DNA of 46,801 bases from Cylindrobasidium torrendii FP15055 ss-10 (Eukaryota > Basidiomycota > Agaricomycetes > Agaricales > Physalacriaceae), in contig KN880620.1 of the NCBI GenBank assembly GCA_000934385.1, positions 1-46,801 of the forward strand, written 5' to 3'. Shown in pieces: positions 34,823 through 46,801 of the stretch. Every line of letters starts with the position of its first letter. The stretch's first letter is position 1. The position numbers and the translations under genes are program-made. The notes beneath the pieces were generated by a model. That model was given only the letters and a program-made list of their open reading frames with translations, did not search any database and was not told where the DNA came from.

Positions 34823-37450
34823 GTTAGATTGGTCAGGCTGCATAGCGTCCTCAATGTGCTTTATTAGAAGGCCTCGTATACTAGCGCTTCTCGTCATTCG
34901 TTTTCCTTTGAAGATCTCGGCGCGCAGCTTCTGTGTTTGATTATTTTCTTCAAGTTCGAGAACCGGCTACGGTGGTCCAACCCTCAGACTGCTCTTGTTA
35001 GCTAAATGTTTCTGTGGTGGGTTCGAACCTGTTCGAACAGACCAGAGCTAAGGAGGTAAGCACACAGCCGTCCCGACGGTTTTCCCACCGACATTACAGA
35101 CAAGGCTGGCCGTCGAGCAGCGGAATGTGTCACACAGTCTCTGTCGCACGCCCTGCGGGAACAGCGGCAGTAGGTGCTTGCAGGTCCTCATCGACATCTC
35201 AGACACAATCGAGATCGAGCTCAAGGGATGCATGCACAATAAGATTTAACCGTAGACGATATGGTGCAAAACGTAGACAGCGGGCGGGGAGCTGGACAAC
35301 GGGATGACAGCTTGAATCTGAGAGTCTGCGTTAACAGTCAGATACGCGAGAAAACGAGGCTCTCGAAGCTGTTTGAGAGCTTGCTTTTTCGGGCACAACG
35401 GATCGAATGGGATACGAATCGTCGAATTTGTGGTAGTTGGCAGTTGATGCAGGGCATGGGGGGTATAAACGCACCGTGTACGAAGACGAACGTCAAACTT
35501 AACGTTTCGTTTGAGCCATTGGACCACATCGACGGTACATCCGCCTCGGTGAGTGAGTTGATACCCCACAGCATCTAGAGCGCCAATCCGGGGCAAGAAC
35601 CCATCACCGTGTTAGCCGAAATAGATACCTACAATCCGCGATGTCCAACACGTCTAGACATTCTCCTTGTGATGTGGTCGCATTTCGACATATGGTGGTC
35701 CGACTGTAGCAGCGGCCTGAGAGAAGCACGACCAGCCAGGCGCTAACCTTTTCGATGTCATCCTTCTTGTTGGTATGGTTGTTTAGTCACGCGTCATGCG
35801 CCGTCGACAATCTTGAAGATATAGAAGTCACTAATATTGTGGCCGTCGACGGTGAAGCGGTCGCAGTATACACTGCCACGCCGAACAGCGGTCGTACGGG
35901 AGGACTCCCGCCACTGCGGCGGGCGGTCCCATCCTCTTGGAAACACGATGAACAGATATGTAGTAGGCCTGCGTCCAGTGTTTTGATGCATTGTGGTGCC
36001 GGTGTGCCTTCGTAGACGGTAGAATTGAGATAAATCAACTTGAAGCAGATTTGATATCATTCATGCACTTGACATCGAGATTCAGTTTAACCGTTCAGTC
36101 GACCAGTATCAAGTTTGTGGGAAAGAACATGAGAGCGGAGAAGGGGGCGGGGTCGGGGCTGGGCACGCGACTCCATGACCAATTTACCCAAAGCGGAACA
36201 ATGGAATATTACCGACTGAATCCGTCTCGAGGGCCCCCCGGTTCGGATGAAGGCCCCGCACGCCGTGATATGTGCTAGATCTTGTGCTTGTGATGTTGGA
36301 ATGAGAGAAGAGGGTGGCAGGAGTCTGTCAGGCTGATGCTCGAGATGCTGGCTGGGCGTATGCTGGCAAGAGAGGGTTCCTCACCGTAGGCCGAATGAGC
36401 CGAACCTCGCTCACTTTGTGCCCTATTAATTTTCCATTGAAGAGGCAGCTAGACAAGAGCCGTGTATTGCAAAGTTTTGTATGCTCTTCGTCACATGTCG
36501 AGGTGAAGGAGCTTGACTCCGCGGACTGGCGCAAGTGAGCGCGGAGTGCATTCACTGGAGGCTATCAGGAGACTCTAGAAGTACAGAGGGCTCTTCATTT
36601 TGTGTTACTCAAGTTCTCGCCGGATTTGCGAGTTGTGTACGGCTGGTGAACATTGTGGGAGAGAAGAAACGTCGACAATCCGAAAGTGCCGATGCCATTT
36701 CAAGGTAATCGAACCGACTTCCGATATCACTGTTTCCTCTGTTGCACTTCAACGTTTCAACGACATTGTATTCTTCCCATCAATTTGCCTGCTCTTTCGT
36801 TCGAGCGGCTTCGAATTCGTCGCGCAACATGATTTCTAGGCCGTGGCCGTGGTCACAAGGAGTTCTCATTCAATGTATTGTGCCATTGCATAGGGCTGCA
36901 TAAGGAAACTGGTATTTAAATGAGACGAGAGATGTTTTAGCATATATATCAAAGAAATTGGCGCCTGGGTATCAATTGGGTATAGACGCTCAGCGCTCAG
37001 CGCTCAGTCACTCAGGTATTCATGTGCGGAAGATCGGACCGTAGGCCGAGCCTTTGTCTTCGATTGCCATCACGGATTCATACATCCCTCAACAACAAGT
37101 CATTGCGTTCTTGCAAACACAGCTCCCTCGACAACGCAGAAGCGATACCGCATCTCAGAACAACTCAGGCAATGTGAAGCGTATTAGTTGACAAGCATCA
37201 TGCAATCCGAGGATCGTAGCCGAATTCAGACCGACCTCTTCAACTTATGCACTGTTGTTCTGGCCGGATTTCTTTGCAGTGAACTTGTTGGTCGGCACAG
37301 CCTACGCGCAGCACGGCCATCACAACAGCCCCGACGTGTCAATTTCCCCTTTGAGAGCTATTCAGTATCATTAGAGCTGCAGATAGACATCTCCCGGAGT
37401 ACATCCCGCTTATACACATCTCTTGTTCTCTCACTACAAAGACCATCGGC
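34823..37450. other. Gene-poor region upstream of the first FAD monooxygenase
   Basis: About 2.6 kb without a confident gene. Minus-strand frames near 36060-35787 and 35596-35246 have protein-like stretches (CDRFTVDGHNISDFYIFKIVDG; TPHALHQLP; IRIPFDPLCPKKQ) but cannot be joined into an intact gene, so a decayed gene is possible. Three CGCTCAG repeats lie at about 36987-37007. The right end must hold the promoter of the gene starting at 37451. Confidence 0.45.
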
Positions 37451-39557
37451 ATGCTGACCATCCTCTTGGGCGTCGTCTTCGCCGCGGCGGCGCTATATGT
37501 CCGACACTCGTACCGCAAGCTGCGCCAAAAACTGCTGGCTATAGAGACTGTCACGCTCGAACTACCTTTGCTCGGCCAAAAACGGGCAGGGGAGAAAATC
37601 AAAGGGACAGCAGTTATATGTGGTGGCAGGTACGTTGGCAGTCGCCCGACCTCACGACAACGATATTGAATCACTTTGACAGTCTTGCCGGGCTGTTCAC
37701 TGCCCGCGTTTGTGCAGACCACTTTGAAAAGGTTGTCGTCGTCGAGACGGAGGATTGGCTATCCAAGGAAAACGGTGTGACCCCGCAGAGATGGCAGGAT
37801 GCGCCTCCTCGCGCAAGGGTTATTCAGTGGAAGTCGGCACACGGTATGCCTTGAGTTTTGCTTGGGGACGTAATACTGACGATGCGGTAGCATGGCTTGT
37901 ACTCATCTACTATGCCCTCGAACGCCTGTTCCCAAATCTTCTTGAGATGTGCAAGGCCTTCGGAATCCAGTATGTGCTCTTCAGTGCCATGCCCTGGGTT
38001 TCTTGCTTATACTGAGCCAGCGTCACTACTGGGGACATTGGCGTCCATATCACAGGAAAGCATATCACCGGGCCGTACATCAATGGCCAGCGCTTTGGCC
38101 CCGAAGGATCACCAAAGATGTTATGTTGCTCGCGCCCGGGCTTCGAGACGCTACTTCGCGCGCTTGTGTTGGACCCGGTCGCCTATCCGAATGTCTCCCA
38201 AATCTCTGGCACTGTCATTGGTGTTGTTGAGTCCAAGAGCGAGAGGCGTTTGGAAGAAGTGTCAGTCAAGACGCCTGAGGGTACACATGTCATTGATGCT
38301 GTTCTTGTTGTCGGTGCGCACACATCTCTGAGCCTTGCTCCCTCTTTTTTGACATCACCCAGACTGCACAGGTCCTGGGCAGGCGGTCTACAAGACCATG
38401 CCCTCCGCACCCCCGCTAGACTCTATCACCGAGACCTACCACCCAAAAATGAACTACTGTACCTCCCACTTTGCGTTAACGCCGGAGATGGCTGAGCGCG
38501 TACCAATGTCGACGTACCTCCTCCCCGCCGCAGGCGACGTCTCGCGCTGCCTCATTATGTTTCAACAAGACCATCTTTCCATCGCCATTTCTTGCGGAGC
38601 ATGGGGGTCGTCGAAAGACCTGCCGACTACACTCGAAGGTATCAGGGAACATGTCGCTGGGATGGGATATACGGCCCCGAAGCACGTCTGGGATGTCCTG
38701 GATATGTTGAAAGAGGTAGAGGATACCATCACGTCGAGTCTTGTGCGATGCCGTGAGTCCCACTTCCTGATCGTCACTCTGAGCGCTGTTGATCATGACT
38801 TAGCTGCGTCGTTCTGGACACATTACGAGCGTGTCGCTGACCAGCTACCTGTGAACTATGTCGCCATTGGGGATAGCGTTGGCCGTGTCAATCCAGTCTT
38901 CGGGTAATCCGCTTTGTTTTGTGAGCGGACAACTTTTGACAAGTCCGCATATAGGCAAGGCGCATCAAAGGCTCTCATTGGCGCTATCGGAATGAATACG
39001 CTCCTACATGAAGTACAAGGCATTGACAACGACTTTGCCAAGCGGGTGCATAAAGCTCAGGCCGGCCGCATGAAGCGTTTCTGGTCCGTCTACCCACATA
39101 CAGTTCAATACGATTGTGTGCTAACATCTGCCAAAGGAGTGGCACGAAATCCGCTGGTAAGCAATTTACGTGCATCCGACAGGTTCTGTTCTGACAGGAA
39201 CGCCAGATTACACCCACTCAACAACGATTCCAGCTGCCGGAGAGACACTGGAACATGGAAATATCCCCCGTCTTTTTGTCCGCTACATCCAAATTCTCGC
39301 GCCAACGGTACGTCTCTGTGTCTTCCCTCTTGCACGCATGTTTATGGCTGTGTTTAGGATTTCCGTGCAGGTGTGTACCGCGTTCAAGTTTCTTAGACTG
39401 GGTGAGAGTGCTTATGATTTGTCCAGCGCGCTTAGCTTGGAAGAATATGATGGCGCTCGATGGGACGTCTATTGACATTTTCAGTCCGATGCTGTTCAGC
39501 AAGATTTTGTGGATGATGTTCACGGAGCGTGTGTTGGGAGTCAACTTGAAAGCGTAG
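37451..39557 (+). CDS. FAD-dependent monooxygenase-like protein, copy A
   Basis: Eleven exons (37451-37629, 37683-37843, 37891-37969, 38021-38313, 38363-38752, 38804-38903, 38955-39083, 39137-39156, 39207-39307, 39358-39370, 39427-39557) give 531 residues. An N-terminal anchor (LTILLGVVFAAAALYV) precedes a Rossmann FAD site CGGSLAGLFTARVCADHFEKVVVVE-type segment, interrupted by intron 1; the second FAD motif is AIGDSVGRVNPVFGQG (about 388-403), the GD motif of the p-hydroxybenzoate hydroxylase class. Two micro-exons of 20 and 13 nt (encoding GTKSA and DFRA) are needed to keep the frame and are matched in copy B. Likely a membrane-bound hydroxylase or epoxidase; substrate unknown. Copy B lies in inverted orientation beyond glutathione reductase. 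Confidence 0.85.
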
Positions 39558-39926
39558 TGTGGGGGTTCGAATAGAGAAATACAGTCTGTATTGTTTGCGT
39601 GTAGTAGGACCTTCAGGATAGCTTGAGCTGTCCGTTTCCTTTCCGTCAGCAAACCGCAATCTCGGCAAAGCGGTAAGTAAGAGCTTGGGCCAAGCCGGGA
39701 TCTTAGTGGCGTTTGCCGCTGTATTCTCGTGACAGATGAAGAAACTATCGTCCCACCATGAGCCAGCACGATAACGCCATCTTGAAGAGCTTAGTACGAG
39801 CAATGCAAAGCATGAGGGTTGGCCGTGCTTAGCGATAGATTGCAAATCTGCGCGCCACATCACGGTCCATGTCATGTGATCCGATTCGCGCATGACGAAG
39901 CTTGACGTGAGCGATCCGGTGTTAGC
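39558..39926. other. Promoter region of glutathione reductase
   Basis: 369 bp between the stop of copy A and the upstream start of glutathione reductase. No coding feature was recognised. Confidence 0.5.
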
Positions 39927-41568
<1,642 letters not shown>

Positions 41569-42670
41569 GCGATATTATAGCGAGCTATGTAAACATAGAT
41601 GTATTTGTAGAAACCTTGGATAATAGAGGGTTTTAATAACTTTTTCAAAGCCAGCGTCTTGTTCTTTTCGGCGAAGAGATGGAGAGGGTTCGGCCGAACG
41701 TGCTCTTCCTTGACTAGAAGCCGGGACACTGGATACTTTGTTATAGCACTACAATGTTTGACGGCGGTGGATCTCGCTGAAAGTTCGGCGGCGCTACCTG
41801 AAGACCTCTGGCACCTCCATCGTCGGCCTGCGCACCCCAGATTGGAATTCTCATTCCCTCGGCTGAAGTTGCGCTCGCATGTTTTCCTTATTCACATGAA
41901 GGTACACACCACTACAACGCTACAAAGGTACACGGTAGGAAGCCAAGGCTGCCGATCTCTCCCACGAACACTGTAAATCCTTCGGCAGCTGCCTATCTCG
42001 TGTTAGAATTCGTGGGAAGAAACATTGTGCGTTTCGACGAGGGTACTTATTAGAATAGAGAGAAGAGACGAAAGAGGGCTACAATCTCCCGTGTAGTGCG
42101 GCTTCCTTTGCGAGCAGAGTGGGTTACGTTTCGAAGTCGATTGTGACGAGGAGGAAGGATTTGACAGAGGTAGACTACTTGATGCTTCTGGTATGTGATG
42201 CCTCTGATTTTCTGCCTAAGACTTTGGAAAGGTAATCTTTGTTGGGACGGGAATCGCAAAACTTGACATAATAAGGCTCAATATCAACCAAGTCGAGTTC
42301 ATGTCACGCATTGAGATAAGTAGAGCACTATATTTTCCTGGATTATAGCATACCTTCAGTTCTAAACCAGGACTCTGAAGTCTCATTTCTGCCGTTGGAT
42401 TTATCATTTCAGGTCGGTTTATAATGTCGGGCCCCATCCCCTTGTTGCATCCGGACAACGGCCCGGGACCGCGTCTTAACCTCCAACCATCATAATCGAT
42501 ATCCTACTCGGAAAGCCTTCGTCAAACAGAGAGCTTTTAATTTGAAAACCAACGTCCCGCCTCCCGCCATCATTCCATCCTTTTTTCATTCAATTTTCTC
42601 GTCTGCTAGGTTGATCACAGAGATTCACAGTGAACAACAATGTATGGTTTTCCATTGACGAATGTCAAGC
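41569..42670. other. Intergenic region between glutathione reductase and copy B
   Basis: About 1.1 kb of convergent 3' sequence. No gene, repeat or tRNA was recognised. Confidence 0.5.
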
Positions 42671-44813
42671 CTAAAGACGTATTCCTAGTACATTTTCCTT
42701 GAATATCATCCAGAGAACTTTGCTAATTATGAGCGGATGGAACACGTCGATGGATGTTGCATCGAGCGCCATCATGATTTTCCAGGCCATGCGCGCTATG
42801 CATAAATTCAGCAAAAGGATCCTATCAGAAGGCGGGTGCCTTACCAGCATAATAGTCCTGTAGGTGTCGTATGATCGCTTAAGCGTCCGTGGACGACAAT
42901 GGAAAAATGCAGGTAACGTACTGTTGTTGCAAGAATTTCGACATAGCGAGTGAAGGTGCGAAGGACTTTCCCGAATGCTAATGTCTCTCCTTCTGTGGGG
43001 ATTGTTGTTTTGTGGGCGTAGTCTTGTTAAACAGTGCGTGAACATCAATCCGTTGAGAACGCCTATTCAGCACTGGCAGGCTTACCCGCAATCTTTGTAC
43101 CCTCCCTAGAGCATTTCAGAAGCCGGCAATCATGGGCAGAGAATTTGAACACACCAGAAGCGCTGCATCCGAGCAGCTTGGGCGGTATGAACCCGCTTAG
43201 CAAAGTCATCGTCGATGCCTTGCACCCCATGCAAGGCTGTGTTTAACACAGTGGATCCAACGAGTGCCTTTGTTGCGCCTTGTCTGCGCAAAGATGCCTT
43301 CGTGAGCTGCACTATTGTGTGATAAATGGTGTCGGACATACCCAAAGACAGGATTTACACGCCCGACGCTATCCCCAATCGCGACATAGTTCACAGGCAG
43401 TTTGTTTGCCGCGCGCTCATAATGTGTCCAAAACGACGCCGCTATGAATTCTCGTCAGTCATGTCCAATGGTTCGTCACACATCAAGCACTCACGACATC
43501 GTACAGGACTCGATGTCACAGTATCCTCTACCTCTTGTAGCAAGTCAAACGCATCCCAGATGAACTGGGGAACTTTGTATCCCACTCCAGCGACGTGCTG
43601 CCTGATACCATCCAGCGTCGTCGGGAGGTCTTTCGCAGCTCCCCATGCGCCGCAGGATACCGCCATGGAAAGGTGGTCTTGACGGAACATGATGAGGCAA
43701 CGGGAAATGTCACCAGCGGCGGGAAGGAGGTATGTCGATATCGGTACGCGTTCAGCGATTTCTGGAGTCATTGTGAAGTGGCAGGTGCAATAGTTCATCT
43801 TGGGGTGGTATGTCTCGGTGATGGTGTCTAGCGATGGCGCGGAGGGTAGGGATTTGTAGATGGCTTGTGCGGGTCCAGTGCTGTCTATAGAGATGTTGAG
43901 GCGCGAAGGTTGTGCTGGGAAAGACAATCGAGGCGTACCGATGACAAGAGTAGCGTCTATGCTTTCAATGCCTTCAGGTGTCCTGACTATCACTCCCTGC
44001 AGACGCTTTCCACTCTCGGATTCGATTACGCCTGTGGCAGTTCCAGAGATTTGAGAGACATTTGGGTACGAGTCGGGGTCCAGGACGAGCGAACGCAGCA
44101 TCGATTCGAAACACGGGCGAGAACAAGAAAACATTTTGGGATGTCCGTTGGGTCCAAAATGCGAGCCATGGATGTATGGTCGCGTGAGATGTTTACCTGT
44201 GATGTGAATGCCTATGTCGGCTGTTACGATGCTGGATGGCCAAACATCACATCAGCGGTTGTCCAAAGCTCCAAACGACTGTGAAGAACATACGCGATTC
44301 CAAACGTTTTACATGCCTCAAGGAGGTTTGGGAATAGGCGCGAAAGAGCGTCATAGAGGAACACCAACCATGCTGCTCACCAGTTTGGTATTACGTCTGA
44401 AAGCATAACAATGTACAGAACACACCATGCGCGGACTTCCACTGAATGACTCTCGCACGGGCGGGGGCGTCCTGCCATCTCTGCGAGGTCACTCCATCCT
44501 CTTGGGAAAGCCAGTCCTCTGTCTCTACGACGATAACCTTGTCGAAGTGGTCTGCACATATGCGTGCGGTAAAGAGACCAGAAAGGCTGTTCATGAACGT
44601 GTCAACTTTCCATAATACGAATGCAGGCTACGAAACGCGCCTCCCTCCACACACGACAGCGGTTCCCTGTATCCTGCTCCCCTTTCGTTTCTGTCCCAGC
44701 AAAGGAAGCTCGAGCATAACAGTCTCTTTGGCTAAAAGCCATTGTCGCAGGGCGCTATACATGAGATAGTAAAGCATCGCAGCCAAAATACAGCCCAGCA
44801 AAAGCGTGAGCAT
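42671..44813 (-). CDS. FAD-dependent monooxygenase-like protein, copy B
   Basis: Eleven exons (44813-44641, 44586-44426, 44372-44294, 44231-43939, 43884-43495, 43441-43342, 43283-43155, 43105-43086, 43022-42922, 42857-42845, 42795-42671) give 527 residues. Exons 2-10 have exactly the lengths of copy A, including the 20-nt and 13-nt micro-exons (here GTKIA and DYYA); only the first and last exons are two codons shorter. It shares the anchor (LTLLLGCILAAMLYYLMY), the FAD segment SLSGLFTARICADHF and AIGDSVGRVNPVFG. Intron 1 starts with GC (AG/GCGCGT) where copy A has GT. Intron 4 (54 bp) is in frame and stop-free, so a retained form would insert 18 residues before STGPAQAIYK. No disabling change was seen; same unknown substrate class as copy A. 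Confidence 0.84.
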
Positions 44814-45324
44814 TGTTTAGGTCGGTGATGGTTTAGAAAGAAGAAGGTGATACCTGAGATCATTTGCAACTGTTTATTTATCACAGGCGACGAGTGACAC
44901 GCGGTTAGACCAACACATTAAGCCAACAAGTATGCATCGCATTTCTGGGCAGATGTTTGAAATCTGTTGCGGGAGAGAGTCTGATCTTAACCGGGAACTG
45001 GCTGTTTTGGCTGTATCGTATGTCCCGTTCGATACGGTGGCCAAGTCAAGGCCAGTGAATATTGGGATATTATTTCAGCTTCGGCTTTTGGGACAAAAGG
45101 GAATTCAACAAGTCAGATGATAGAGGAAGGTAAGGGAGTGAAGTATGGTCCCATGCTCCAGGATAGTAACGGGAACTCGACAGGGTCAGCCGCGCTTTGC
45201 TGAATGACAATCATTGAGTTCTTTTGCGTATGATAGAACTTATGTAGACTAGCTGTAAACCGCTGCCGAAGTCCAAGAAAAAAGGGAGGTTTAAAGTTAG
45301 AGTTTAATCAATCGCAAGTGATGC
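44814..45324. other. Promoter region of copy B and 3' flank of the next gene
   Basis: About 0.5 kb; a GATAAATA stretch near 44875 on the minus strand is the only TATA-like sequence upstream of copy B. Nothing else was recognised. Confidence 0.4.
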
Positions 45325-45917
45325 CTAATCACAACTACATACTCCGACGTGGCTGGGCTGCCACTCAGCGGGCTCATCCGGCAGAAACTCCTCAAACAGA
45401 GAATCAAGAACGAATGATCCGCTTCCTATAGACATTACCTTCTGTTCCTCGATAATACCTCCGTGATTTACCTGAGTGCATTATGCACTATTATGCATTG
45501 TCCTTGAAATAACGTGGCGTAATTTGCACATATTTGGCGAAGCTGGTACATATTGGTGCCGAAGCTGTAGGCCCAGGGTCGCTGCCAGTGGGTCCACTTG
45601 CTGCTGACCTTCACGAACAAACGGATGGCCGCATTTGCCTGCAACGAAGAAGCGGACTTCCAGCACGGCCAGCACGACACGTTCTTCGAGTGTGAGAGGG
45701 TCACGGAGATAGCGGATTTTTGGCCGCCTCGAAATAATTCACTTCACAATACGTATGTTAATTTTCACGCTGGACAACTCATCTTTAGGTGCTGAACCAT
45801 CGAACCTCTTGGCTCCTGGCTCCTTGATGTCCTGGGGATCGTGCTCAATGCCTTCCACGACGAACACACGAGATATACCACTAAATTGAGCCGCCTACAC
45901 GAACATTCGCCGCTCAT
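45325..45917 (-). CDS. Possible small three-exon gene of unknown function
   Basis: Minus-strand exons 45917-45769, 45727-45514 and 45471-45325, with introns of 41 and 42 bp, would give 169 residues. The last two exons read like real protein: RYLRDPLTLEERVVLAVLEV, FFVAGKCGHPFVREGQQQ and SGSFVLDSLFEEFLPDEPAEWQ, ending VGVCSCD. No family is recognised. The second intron (GTTATT...CTCAG) removes an in-frame TAA; if it is not spliced, the reading frame stops there and this would be a decayed gene. The first exon is weak, because other frames through it are also open, and a plus-strand intron-like sequence lies just beyond it. Could be a gene remnant rather than a working gene. Confidence 0.3.
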
Positions 45918-46801
45918 TCATGGCTTGGATCTTCGGGGTATCGAATTGCTGGGAACTGGCCTACCGCTCTCGACCAAACATGGGACCAGCGCCTCTCGGG
46001 TGCGAGTGCCGTCTGCGGGTCCGACAGTGCTCGAGATGCTGAGGAATTCACCCAGGTGCGTGGTATTTCTTACCAGTGGTCCGATTTTGACTTTCTCCAG
46101 GCATACGCAACGCGCTTTCCGAGTACTGCAACTCTAGTCGGCTTTCTCATCATTTCGTCCCCCATCTACCGTCCGTCCATCTTTCTGCCTATCCACTGCC
46201 TCTGAGCACAACGCTATGCCCTGTCCATCGTCCGCCCCGCTTCTCGGTGCGGCACGGCGCGCTGGAGCGCTCTATGACATACCTCGGCGAATTCGCCATC
46301 CCGCCCTGTATGCGCCACTACGCGTTTTCGGTGATTGCCTTGTCATTATGTACGCATATATACCGTGCATTGTCTGCTCCCGACGTGTTTCCATGCCGCC
46401 CCGCCCCGAGTCGGCGTCTTCCGTACGTGTACCAGTCTTGGATCGTTCGCTAACAGGCGTAGACCCTGGCTAGAATCTTACCGGTAGGAAGCGTGTTCCC
46501 CCGACTCGGATTGACTGTGCTCCAGCACAAGAATTTTTCCTTTATTTTCTTTCTACATAAGCTATGTCGCTGATACGCTGTGTTTGTACACACGCGTTGA
46601 ACCACCGAGATTTTGCGATTTTTAGAACTACGAATCATAACGAACAAACTAGAACTAAGATACAACGGACTTGCTATACGAAGCGTCTAACAAGTTTGCG
46701 TGCATCGTTTCGCTATAAAGCTATGATAGACGAGTCACATGTTCACACCCGAGACCAAAATATCCATGGAGAGCTGAGTTAGAGACGCTCTTCCTCTGGA
46801 C
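45918..46801. other. Right end of window, no confident gene
   Basis: On the plus strand, 46055-46099 (GTGCGTGG ... GACTTTCTCCAG) looks like a 45-bp intron between an open stretch reading NWPTALDQTWDQRLSGAS and one reading AYATRFPSTATLVGFLIISSP. No start codon or family match could be attached, and the frame stops near 46204. A TATATA lies near 46365. Likely part of a gene that is degraded or continues outside the window. Confidence 0.35.

Noticed and set aside
35015..35041. Box B-like GGTTCGAACC suggesting a second tRNA or SINE
   Set aside because: The flanking bases do not form a T-arm on either strand and no box A is at the right distance.
36987..37007. Three CGCTCAG repeats as a possible array
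   Set aside because: Only three short units without spacers; a simple tandem repeat, not a CRISPR or a clear regulatory array.

Overview
KIND OF ORGANISM. This is nuclear DNA of a filamentous basidiomycete, most likely an agaricomycete; a Rhizoctonia/Ceratobasidium-type genome is my best guess, from gene content only. The evidence is: many spliceosomal introns of about 45-65 bp with GTRNGT-like donors, a FunK1-type kinase, a TPR-CHAT protein, tandem F-box proteins, a P450, and a eukaryotic tRNA-Trp with a small intron. No bacterial, organellar or viral genes were seen. Exon models below were built by hand: each exon chain keeps reading frame, and splice sites were chosen by family motifs. LAYOUT. 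1-1330 has no gene but a tRNA-derived SINE-like element at its left end. 1.4-2.5 kb: TATA-binding protein (+). 3.6-5.3 kb: intracellular trypsin-fold protease-like protein (-). 5.6-6.5 kb: a Tim17-like membrane protein (-). 6.6-8.9 kb: TPR-CHAT protein (-). 9.3-11.7 kb: dynamin-like GTPase Vps1 (+). 12.7-13.7 kb: three-finger C2H2 protein (+). 14.1-16.8 kb: FunK1 kinase (+). 17.3-18.8 kb: shugoshin (-). 19.3-21.3 kb: cytochrome P450 (-). 21.9-23.6 kb: SRPK-type kinase (+). 24.8-27.3 kb: two tandem paralogous F-box proteins (-). 27.3-32.75 kb: gene-poor stretch with a long hairpin. 32.8-33.8 kb: conserved-looking acidic hypothetical protein (+). 34.7 kb: tRNA-Trp (-). 34.8-37.4 kb: no confident gene. 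37.4-44.8 kb: glutathione reductase (+) flanked by two paralogous FAD-dependent monooxygenase genes in inverted orientation, both pointing toward it. 45.3-45.9 kb: possible small three-exon gene (-). HOW THE GENES FIT TOGETHER. Most are ordinary single-copy housekeeping genes (TBP, Vps1, shugoshin, SRPK, glutathione reductase) mixed with expanded families typical of mushrooms (FunK1, F-box, CHAT, P450, FAD monooxygenase). The only locus that looks like a unit is 37.4-44.8 kb: the two oxidoreductases share one 11-exon structure with micro-exons of 20 and 13 nt, and glutathione reductase between them appears to encode a mitochondrial and a cytosolic form. Three GC-AG introns occur among the roughly 58 introns modelled. 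I found no CRISPR array, complete transposon or wholly new system; the best leads are the inverted oxidoreductase pair, the dual-start glutathione reductase and the TPR-CHAT protein.
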